Assembly (NCBI RefSeq): GCF_036669915.1
Contig: NC_089316.1
Coordinates: 26,672,825 to 26,736,824, forward strand
Direction: 5' to 3'
Length of the DNA stretch: 64,000 nt
Source of the DNA: Pocillopora verrucosa
Taxonomy: Eukaryota > Cnidaria > Anthozoa > Scleractinia > Pocilloporidae
In this document: one piece after another, positions 41,801-53,000 of the stretch
Numbering within the stretch: the stretch's first letter is position 1
Layout of the letters: the number at the start of each line of letters is the position of its first letter
Translations under genes and position numbers: made by a program
The notes under the pieces: model-generated
Seen by the model: the letters and a program-made list of their open reading frames with translations, nothing else
The model's database searches: none
Told to the model about the DNA's origin: nothing

Positions 41801-44800
41801 TGAACCTTTCTTCAAAGCATCGAATAGTTCCTTATCAGAAGCATCCTTTTTACGTTGAAGCAATTCTATACTTGACCTGATACTAACATTTTCCTCCTGC
41901 AGACTCCTGACATCCACTTTCAGGGTGGTGTTTTCCGCCTTAAACATTTCAATGGTTTCCTCTTTGCTTGCACAGTCTCTGCTGCGAGACTCAAGGAGAA
42001 TATCTTGTTCTTGGACTCTTCTTTGGAGACGGATCTGTTCACCGTTAGTGTCATTACTCCCAGGTGTCAATGTATTGACTTGTTGTTCCAGATTATTCTT
42101 GATTCTTTCAATTCGTTGTATCTGCGTTTCTAAAGAATACACTTTATTTCTGCTCATTTGCGCCTCGGATCGTAATTTGTCGAGTTCTTCAAGCTCTTCG
42201 TCTCGTAATTTTCTTGTTTTCTCCAGTTCATCTCGGAGAGACTGGGTTTCTTCCTCCAGGTCGCTACGATCCCCTTGGCAAGCCTGGTAACCAGATTCTA
42301 AACTTGATATCTGTGATTTTAAAACAATATTATTTCGTTGGACTTCATTTTCCCTCTCTCTGAGTTCTGTCAGCTTTCTTTCCATATCCTCCAGTTTATT
42401 TCTCAGAGAATCTGCTTCCCCTTCTAGTCTTCTAACAGTTTCTTGATTCGCCTTAAGTGTGCTCTCTGCTTCTGCTAGCTGTTGCAACGCAGAGCTCAAA
42501 CTAGTTTCCAACTCCTTCCTCTTTGTGGTCAACAAATCGTTCTCTTTTTCCTTTTCCTTTAGAAGATTTTGTAATCGTTCAGTTTCTTCCTCATAAATTC
42601 TCTTAGACTCTCGTAACTGCCCCATAGATCCTTCCTTTGCGTCCAATGTCTCCTTTAACACGTCATGTTGACCAGTGAGCTCTGTGACTTGCCGCTGGAA
42701 CGTCAAAACTTCATTTTTGTAATTTAAAGCGCTTTGTTTGTACTCCTCAAGTCGGTGTTCAAGATCTTCTTTCTCCTCTTGTGACTCATCCAGGCGACTC
42801 GTGAGAGAAAATAAATCGTCTTTGTATTTATTGACGTCCTCTCGAGCTCGCTCTTTTTCTGCGACCATTTTTGAAAGCTTTGACTCCAGTTCAGCCGCCC
42901 TCTTATGCAGCTGAAGGCTTTCGCGTTGGAAACGAGTAATCTCTTGTTGTAGACGTTCAGAGTCTTCCTTTCCGGACGCCACAGTTTGCTTTAAGTTATC
43001 TCTCTGCCCCTCCAAAAACATCTTGCTGCTCTTCAGCTGACGAATAACCTCGTCCTTCCCATCGACTTCCTGGTTGGCCACATCTAAAAGAATCGTCTGT
43101 TCTGCGACTTTCTGCTCTAGATTGAGGGTTTTGTCGAGAGCGGCAGACAGTTGACCAGTTGCTTCTTCCAGCTGTTTAAACAGTGAGTTTCGTTCATTGC
43201 ACTCATACTCGTATTTGTATTCCAGGTCTTGCAATTTGCTTTGCGTTATAATCAGCTCTTGTCTCACTTCTTTTCTTTCTCGATCGCTTTTCTTAAATAC
43301 TTCATCAAGATCTCGATACTTCTTTCCCAGCAGCTCGTTCTCACGATTATTTTCAGTTCTTAGATTTTTAGACATTTTACATTCCGATTCCAAAGCAATT
43401 ATCTTATTATTGTAGCTTTGTAATTCATGCCTTAGGTCGCTTTCGACCTGAGAAGACTTCACAACCAAGCCTTCGAATTCTAGACATCTAGAATTAGAGA
43501 CCTGCAAGTCTTTTTTTAAGGTATTTCTCTCCTTCTCTATGTCAAATATCAAGTCCTCTAATCGCGAGATTTCATTTTTGCACCGCTTGAGTTCATCATC
43601 AACTTCTCGGATGTTCTTCTCGTTTGTTTCGTTCTTTGATTTATCTTCTTCATATTCCGAGCGAACGTTTGCTAACTCGCTCTCCACAGCCACTTTCACT
43701 GCTCTTAGCTCCTCGATTTGAGAGTCCATGGCTTTGTTTTCAGCTCTTAACCGTTCGATGACTATCTGATATTCTTGTAAATCCTTCTGCACTCTCGAAC
43801 CATCTTCAGACTGTTTGGCAAGCTTCCTGACAGTTTCGTCAAGATTTGATTTCATTCTCTCTTTTTCACGCTGCAAATTCTTCAATTGGCTTTCCTGTTC
43901 TGAGTTCTTTTGAAGAGCAATGTTCAATTCCCGTTCCAGCTCTTCCCGTAAATCACGAAGCTCCTTTATTTCATTCTGAGTCGTTTCATCCTTGCTTTCG
44001 TACTCCATCAGTCTTACACCAAGGTCTTCTTGTGCCCCTTGAAGAGTCTCGCAGGATACTTTTATCGTCATTCCTTCGTGGCGGAGTGTTTCCAGCTCTG
44101 TTACAAGCTCAGAAATCCTTTCGTTCAGTTCCTCGACAGTCTTCTCTTTCTTTGCAAGAGCCTTTTTCAAGGACTGCGCCAGGCCTTGTTGCTCTCTTAA
44201 CTGACTAGCAACCTTAACGTTTTCTTCTTTAAGCTCCACAGTCTTGTCTCTCGAATCGGTTAATTGCTCTTTAAAGTTCTGCTTCTGTGACTCCAATGCG
44301 CGAATCGTCGATTCCATTTGTGTCATTTTGTTACGTATTGTGAAAAGCTCCTCTTCAGAAGCCTCCTTATTTTGACGGAGACTTGAGATTTCTTCGTCAC
44401 CTTTCTCGACGTTCTTCTCCAGAACCGCGATTTGTCGCCGGAGATCTAACTCCTCGCCTTGAGCTGTATCAAGCTGAATAGAATACCTCGTGTTCTTCTC
44501 TTGTGCCGCTCTTAGCTCTTCTCGCACTTCTTCCAGTTCCTTTCTTGCCTCTTCGTAATGCAACTCCATCACGGAAACCTTTTTTCGCATAGAGTTTAAC
44601 TCTGTTTCGAGGTCTGATAGTTTACTTTTGCACGTATTCAGCTCTTTTTCAGTCTGATTTCCCCTCTCTTCGTTTTTCTTTAAGGCAGATTCCAACGTTG
44701 CCACCTTCTTTCGGTTTGACTGCAACTCTGTTTCAAGTTGATCTTTTTTGCGCTGTGCAGTCTCCCACAATGGCTTCATCCTGATAACTTCATCGCTTGT

Positions 44801-47800
44801 TTCTCTCCACTTCTCTTGTAGCTTTCGTCTATCATTTTCTGTCTGCCAGACTTGCTCCTTCTTCTTCGTCAATTCTGAGTTCAAATATTCATTTTGAGAT
44901 GTTAGTGAAGTTATCTTCAATTTGCATTCCTCGACAATCCTTTCCTTCTCGAGCAATTGGTGTGAATACTCGCTAACTGATTTCTGGTTTTCCTCCAAAC
45001 GAATTTTGACAACAGTCAATTCATCCACGGTCTTCTTGTTTGAAACATTTAGATCTCCAGAGTGATATTCTAAGGAAGCTTTTTCTCTTTGTGTCTGCTG
45101 TAAAGCACCCTCTAGTTTGTCCACTTTCTGCTCCAGAACCATTACTTGACGTTGTGCGTCCATTTTTTCGTGTTCACACGTTTGATAAGATCCTTGAAGT
45201 TCGGCGAGTCTCTTGTAAAACGAGTGAATCTCTTCCTCCAGCTTTTGCTTTTCGTGTTCACACAGCTTGTACATGGCTTCAAGTTCTTGGAACTTTTCTT
45301 GATTTTGCAGAAGTTCTTCTTGGAGATCTTGCTTGCTTTGTTGAAGTAAGTCGTTCTCTGTTTGATATTTGTCGAGCGTTTCACTCGTCTGTCCAAGCGT
45401 CGTTTCAAGAGAAAAGCACTTGCCTCGTAGCTCTGTTATGGTATTGTCCTTGCCGGAAGCATCTTTCCGCAAAGCATCTAAACTTCGCTGACAGTCGTAA
45501 AGGTGACTTTGTACTGTTACTAGTTCATCTTTGCATTTTAACAGCTTTGCCCTAACATCCTCTAACTGTTCTCTGTACTGCGTTTTTTGCCTCTGCGCAT
45601 GATTTAACTGACCTTCAAGCTTCGTTGTTCGATGTCGAGTGCTATCCAGTTGTCTTTCCAAATCATCATTTTCTTCTTCATTTCTCTGAATTGTCTGCCT
45701 GAGTTCTGATACCTTTCTCTCTGCATGTGTAAGTTGTTGTTTAAGATCTTCTTTCTCGCGCTCGCTAAATTCATACGCGGACTCGATCTCAGACAAACTC
45801 CTGTGAGCCGCATCCAGTTTTTCCTCTAAATCGTCGATTTGACCAAATTTATACCCGTGATCTGTTTCAAGCTGGGAAGCTTTGTGCTTTATGATAGATA
45901 GCTGTTCTTCTAGATCGCCTATGACCTTACGAGCAGCATTCAACTGTATCTCAAGATCTTTCACTTTTTCTTGAGCCCTGGCGTATGAGTCCTCCACAGT
46001 CGTCAACTTGTTGGTCACGCGGTATAGGTCTTTCTGAATCTCATCCTTCTCTGATCGCAGTGAGGTCAAATTATATTCAAGCTCTGTTATCTTATTTCCA
46101 GCTAACTGCAAATCGTCTTCTAAGATGTCTCTCTTCTGCTTCACAGCCTGGCCTGTCATTTCGTTTTGTCCCAGTTCAAGTCTCATCTGTTCCATCTTCC
46201 TCATTAAATTGTTTTTCTCATCTTCTAATTTATCGATTTGATGACTCTTTGCTAAGAGCTCCTTTCGATACGCATCACATCGTTGCTGGTGCTGGATAAA
46301 TTCTTTCTGCAAATGTGTATACTCATCTTTGGTTTTCTTCAACTCGTCACGAACTTCTTCGAGCTGTTCCTTCAGAGAGTCTCGCTGTTTAAGAACCACT
46401 TGGACTTGTGACTCAAACTTGCTGACCTTCAGGTGATTGGTACGGATTTCATTTTGTCGATCTTTTTGGCTTTTATTGAACTCGTTTTCCACCTCATTCA
46501 CCATCTTCTGAGCATTTCGTAGTTCCTTTTCTAGACTCTCGTGTTCTTGTTGCAGCATCTTGTACGCATTTTCCCACTCCTGGACCTTGTCCTTGGCCAA
46601 GCGCATCTCTTGCATAATTTCGTATCTCTCTGTATCAAACGCCTCCACGCTGGAAGTGGTGTTTACCAGCTGAACCTGAACACTTTCAAGTTCCCTCTCA
46701 ATAGTTTCCTTTTCTACTCGAATCTTTTTATTTTGTGTTTCCTTGGAGTGAATATCCTTGTGGTACACTTCAGAGTCTCTCATAAGCTCTTGCAGTCTCG
46801 TTTGGGCCTTGTGCAGTTCATCTTGGTATCTTCGAGCTGCATCTCTGCTCTCCTCTAATAATTGCTGCAGCTGCTGCTTTTGCTTGGATAAATTTTCTAC
46901 TTGGGTCTCAAGCTTTGCAATCTTTGCCCGATCTGTTTCTCTAGTTGATTCACCTTCGTTCTTTGCAGCTTTGTAAAGGTTTTCAAGCTCTGAGAGCTTC
47001 TTTCGTACCTCTAGTATTTCCCTCGACAACTCGTCTTTTCTCAATTCTGAATTCTCAAAAGCGCTCTCTATTTTGCTCTTGTTGTCCTGATGGAACAATA
47101 TCTCTTTTTCAAGCTTGCTAATACTGCCTCTACAACTTTCAAGCTCATGGTGTAGCCTTCTTTCTTGTTCTTGCAGTCTTCCATAAGCTTTCTCCAACTC
47201 GGAGTTCTTCGCTTCGAGGGAAACTATCTCCTTTTGGAGCTGCAGGTTCTTTTGCCGCCCGGAATCACAGTCTTCCTCAAGTTCTCGCACGTGCGCATTT
47301 GTGTCTGCGAGTTGATTTTGAAGTAATTCCAACTCAACTTCAAAAGTTCTTGTGTCGGGAACATAACTTGTGGAATGATCTCCAGATTCATCAAGCGCTG
47401 AGTCCAGCTCTTTTTTAAGCGCCATGTTTTCCCTTTTCAACTGCTGCACAAGACTCTCCTTCATTTCACTCTCTTTGTTAACGCGCTCGAACCGCCTGGC
47501 GCCATCTTCGATCTCCCTTTCTAATTTGCTAAATTCCACTTTGCACCTCTGAATCTCCATCGTTTTAGTTTTCAAGCTTTCTTCATTCCTTCTCAGTTCT
47601 TGAATTTCACTTTCAAGTCCGCTTATTTTGGTCCTCAATACCATGGTGTCCTGTTGTGAGGTTCGTTTCTCGCTATCACGGCTCGACTCGTACCTCGAGA
47701 TGTTCCTTTGAGCCGTCAACACTTCCTGTTGTAATCTTTCCTTGTCGTTTTGGATTTTTTCACACATATCTTTCCACTGTGCGTTGTTGTCCTTCATAGA

Positions 47801-50065
47801 ATTCAACTCGCGTTGAAGATTTTCTCGTTCTTGTTTTAGACGTTCGCAATCTTTTTCGAACTCGGCATTTCGCTGTCTCTCGATCACCAAATCATTTTGC
47901 AAGTTCCCTTTTTCCCGCTGACAGGCTGCGAGCTCCCTATTCAACGTCTCAAAATCTTGCTTGAATCTCTGAATTTCAGCTTCCAGTAGTTCCTTTTCGT
48001 CTCTAAGCTGGTGCACCGTTTTGTCTCTGTTCTGCACTTCTGTACTGAGGTCATCACACTTCTTCTGTTGGTCATACCATTGGTTATCTCTCTGCTTTCC
48101 ATCATCCGAAACATTCACCAGCCGTCTTTTGGCCTCCTCTAATTTCTCCACCAGGCTTTGCTTTTCGCTCTGAGTTCGTTGAAGTTGCTGCTCAACTCTG
48201 TTAAATCGGTTTTCTAAAGCTTTCATATCGCGCTGAATTTCTGCCTTTTCTTGTTTGTATCGCTCCGTTTTAGCTTCAAACTCGCCCAGCCGCTTGTGCG
48301 AGGAGAGGACTTCCTGTTGTAGTTGGACCTTCTGTTGTTGACAGCTCTCATAAGCGTTTTTCAGCTGTGCCATTTTAGTATTTGCAGGTATTAACTCTTG
48401 CTGAAGCTGTAGCTTCTCCTTTTGACAACTTTCATACGCACTTTCAAGCTTTGACAACTTCTTCCGAACAATTACAAGTTCATTTTCAAGGTCTAATTTT
48501 TTTTGTTCAAGTGAATCATCCAAAGCTTCGACTCTGAAGTGCTTTTGTTTGTATTCCTGCATTTCACGATGTAATCTCTCGTTCTTCTGTCGGCAATCTT
48601 CGTAGGAAATCTCCAACTCAGCAAACCTTCGTTCCGAGGCGAGAAGTTTCTCTTGTAAAATTTCCCGGTCTCGTCCAACTTCCGTTTGTGAAACTTGAAT
48701 AGCAGTACGCGTTGACTTCAATTTTTCCACCTCAACCGCGCTTGTCTCCAGTTTCTCCCGCAGCTGCTGGACAAGATTATCTTTGGCAGCGATCTCTCTC
48801 ATGTGGTTCTCATTTAGCAGGTACTGCTCTCGAAACTGAATTTTTAGTTTGGATAACTCTTCTTTCTCTGTGTGACTGTGTGAGCTAATTTCTTGAGATC
48901 TTCGCTTTTCCATATCTCTTTGCCGTCTCTCGTTCTCTAACTCGGCTTCAAGTTTGGAGATTTTACTTCTGGAAGATGTCAAATCATGTTGAAATTTTCT
49001 CTGTTCTTGTAAATATTTGTCACTCTCTGCTCGGCAGGCTGCCAGCTCGCTTTTGAGTGTTTCCACCTCGGTCTCTAAAGTGGCTTTTGTAGCTTTAAGT
49101 CTTTGTATAAGCGTCTCTTTTGACGAAATTTCATTCTTTTGCATTTCATGGTGTCTTTGATGTTGTAAAAGCTGAGTTTGCATATTCTTAAATTCTTGAA
49201 TTAATTGCTCTCTCTCGGCCTGCAACTGGTACTTTTGCGATACGACGGCTTTTTGTAACCGTTCTTCAACTTCCGACATTTTACTGCCGAGCTCCAACAC
49301 ATAACTCTCATCAATGTTCGAAAGTTCGCCTCGTCGTGGGCTTGAAGATGTAGAAGAAGCAAATCGATACGATTCGCGCGAGCTAACCCCCTCAGTTCTT
49401 CTGCCACTTTCCAGACTGCGTATAATTTCCTCATAATGCGAAGCAGTATTGATCAACTCTTGTAAAGTCTGTTTATCTTTCGCAACACTCTCCATAGTTA
49501 GCACTAATTCTTCCCTACCCTCGATAGTTGTCGTTTCGCTACCAAAACTCCGCGAAGTTTTCGACGATGAAGTTTCTTTCTGAAACTTTAACTGACTTTC
49601 TAGCCAATTCTTATCCACGCGCAGTGCAGAGAGTTCCACTTGCACGCCGCTGAGTTTATCCAGCGTTTGCAGTCGTTCATTTTGGGTTGTCTCCAGTGTT
49701 TCTTGTAATCTGTCATTTTCTTGATGCAACCTGCTGATCGTGGCGTCCTTCGCCTCTAGTTCTCCTCTCGCGCGTGCGTACTGCTGGTACACCTGTTCAG
49801 TGTTATGATGAGCGTGCGTCAATTCTTCTCGAAGTTGTTTAACAGCAATCTCTTTATTCTGTACCACGCTCTGGAGCTCTTGAACCTCATTTTCACGATA
49901 AACTCGCTCAGTGGTTACCATTCGTGTCTCTTTTGATTCCCGTACAACTTTCACTTCGTCTTGCAGCTGGCGAATAATGCTCTCCTTCCCCTCTACGGCC
50001 GCTTTCAGTTCCAGATTTTCAATTTCTAACGAGATGTTTCCTTTACCTCTTCTGTTTTCCATCAT
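35857..50065 (-). CDS. P2: giant coiled-coil protein, about 4,700 aa, with a patch of frame breaks
   Basis: An 11.4-kb open frame (38672-50131) continues, after about ten frame changes between 37340 and 38680, into a 494-codon frame ending at 35857. The start is placed at 50065 (MMENRRGKGN): a good acceptor (TTTCTTTAACAG|GGCC) ends at 50097, so upstream codons are intronic and a 5' UTR exon lies further up. Residues about 255-343 match P1 103-190 (QLIQEFKNMQTQLLQHQ; LIQRLKATKATLETEVETLK). The rest is near-continuous coiled coil with a 28-residue repeat whose hallmark is L-E-x-x-Y-x-x-C-x-x-E-K. The C-terminal 170 residues are a Thr/Gln/Pro tail with TTTLDIDV and EYSFTPQT repeats, ending RREPRRRWKY. 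No family recognised. The reading continues in coiled-coil style through the frame breaks, mostly at homopolymers, so consensus errors are more likely than a dead gene. Confidence 0.8.
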
Positions 50066-53000
50066 GAAACAAGATCTCCCTTTGCTCGGGATGGCCCTGT
50101 TAAAGAAAAGACGCAAAGCAAGACTTATCAACTGTGGAAGAAATTCTCGACTATTTTATTTTAGCATTGTAACCGATAGGTGTCGGAAAATGTTCATGTT
50201 TTAATTCGTTGTTTAGTTTGCGGTTTCAGACCTAATGGATAGTCCTCTAATTATTCTGAAAATAAACCGCATGTTTTGTGTTTTTATAAAAAATCAGCAG
50301 CGTCTCGGCTTTTCCACGCAAGGGGTATTGTTTACAAGCCATAAACGTCTTGAATAAAAAGAAAGAATCGAGACCCTTTACAAACAAAAAGAGAACTTTA
50401 GAACAAATATAATTTTAACTCGTAAATTAATTGACTATCTTGTGCATATTGTTTGAATACTTCTTGTGGTAGAACATATATGGCCATGTTTGTATAATCC
50501 GCGTGATTCTTTGGTACAGGTCTTAAAATTGTTCGATACTGTTAATTTCTTGTAACGCATGGAAAGTCTTGTTCTACCAGTTTAGTTAGAGACGATCAAT
50601 ACAATTGATTGACCTGTTTTTTTAACTGATCTATTACTCCATTAGTTTGGGTTTATTTACATTACGCTGTTAATACAGAATGCAAATGAAAACTGCCTGT
50701 TGATATTAATCATTATGTGCCCATTGTGAAAAAGTTGGAACACGTAATGGGTTTAAGAAATAAACCTTTTATTGTAGAGTAATCGTATGAAGCAGTTTAT
50801 GTAAAAACACGCCACAAAGCATAGTATTTCTATCATTTAAAGAAGTTAAAAACTTTCGTTAAGGGGGGCTGGTCGGTTTTACTGCATGTGAAACTATAAA
50901 AAAAATTAATTTTGCGAAATAGGAAATCACCTCGTCCAAAGATTCCTTTGAATACCATGATCAAAAATACATAGCCTAAACTCTTAGAAAAGTAGCTTTG
51001 GAATATTTTAGTTTTCATACAAACTTTGATTGAGCTTACGTCGAATTAAATCCAAAGAAAGAACTCATCATACTTTACATTTGTCTAACAAAATTTAACT
51101 GAATAAACTGTATGTTTGTATAATTAGAATTGAAAAGCAAAAAAATTGACAGAAACTATTCGAGTTTTCTATTTAGATAGAGGAACGTTTATCCATCGGT
51201 TTCTTTTTTGGTCTGTGCAAATTCATTTAACGTAGAACAATCTTTCGGTTTCATTGTGCAAAATTACAGCTCACCTGTTCTATAAGAAAGCTTTTTGTAT
51301 TACATTGTCAAATCAACATCTTAAACGATGCAAACTTGTCGTCTTCCCTTCGAGAAGAAATTTCAAGAGCAGAACCTCTGCAAGAATGAAACTCAATATT
51401 TCCATTTTGTCAGGTCTTGTCGACCGCAAAGTAAATAAATTCGGTAGAAAATCTTTCACCGAATCATCACTCCTTCCTTGGAAACTGGTGGATTTGCTAA
51501 TGATGCCGACAGCCAATCAGCTTGCAGTATTTTCCCGCGTTATTTACAAACAGTTCTATTCAACAGAACCGAAAGAATTTTTCATAATCTTCCTGTTGTA
51601 TCTAGGTAGTTTGCCAAGGCCGACAGAAGCTTTAATTCCTTAATCAACCAAGTTTATTATCAATCATACAGTTTCACAGAGAATGTTACGAAATATTGTA
51701 ATTCCTCCAAAACTCAGAAGCGAAACCACGAACACTTTCGTTCAAACTATGACAAAGGTTCTAAATTATGCATCAACTTATGGTTTTTCATAATTATCGT
51801 TGGGGTAAATGTATAATTTGCCCAGCATCAGGTGCGACCTAACTGCATTTCATACATACTGTTCATTAAATTGACAGACCTCTTATTTCATAGTAAAGAA
51901 CGTTCACCCAAATTTAGCAACGAATATTCACCAGCATTGGCCTATCGACGTGGTTCAAAATTTATGGGCGATGAATCTCCAAAAGAGCAGGGTAAACATA
52001 TTTTTTAGCTGTTTCGACTGAAATTAAAACTTAAAGGTAAAAACTAGCAAACTGCCAAAAGCGCAGGAAAATGCGCCTGTGGAAGTCGCGTTTGGTTTTA
52101 GTTTTGCATCTGATTGGTCGAGAGGGAAAGGCGACTTGGTCCACGTCAAGAAATACGTCATCGAGCGTCTGGTCATGCGAGGTAAAAAGTCAAGTAATTT
52201 CCATTGGCAAATTTTCAAGAATAGTCAAGGCTATTCCCGTTTTATTTTTCGAGGAATGGACTTTTTAAGGAAAAACTTGAACATATTTTTTCACCTTGAC
52301 AGACCTCCTAGCCATTTGGTCGCCATCATAAATTAGGCGAGCTTAAATTGACAGTCCATAATCCTCAAAAAAAAAAAACAACAACAACAACAACATAAAA
52401 AGCCTTAGCTTTTTTCCCGGGGCAAATCTAATCAACTTTTCATTTGACAAAAAGCCTTCAAAAGTTTCAGTTTTAAGGTTTACAACTTCATTATTTGTAA
52501 TGACATACGATAGTTCGCGGCAATTTGTGATTTAGTGAGAAAATAAGAAAAAAACTTTCTGTCATGCCGCAAGAGGAACCGCAAAAAAACATCTTAGTAC
52601 TGAATTCTTAAAAACTTCCACAAGGCTCGTTTGAAATTCACAGTCGTCTCGTGACATGATTTTCCTGTTCATTTCTCTTCTTCTCTGTGGTGTGTTAACT
52701 CGAATTAAAGTATTTACTAAGTATTTCGCCGCCGTCATGAGGTGAGATGTTTTGTCACGCTACAACTGCTTACAGTCGCGAAATTTAATACAAACTAATG
52801 ATCAAAAAGTCACATATACTTATCTGAGTTAATAAATTTACAGAATCTTACTCACCCAAAAAATACCTCGAGGAAGTAAATAAGCCAGTTATTGCTACGG
52901 CTTCTATTTGCATATCTCTCTACATCAAGAGCAACCGGTATACTTATTTACCGTTTCTCACAAAGCACGTTTCTGGCGCCATCTCCACACAGACTTCGCG

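Noticed and set aside
39192-50204. Plus-strand open frames opposite P2, up to 171 codons
   Set aside because: Same antisense-shadow effect; products are low-complexity Ser/Leu/Phe.
51254-51643. 129-codon plus-strand open frame upstream of P2
   Set aside because: No recognisable domain, no splice structure, and the opposite strand is equally open for part of it. Treated as chance.
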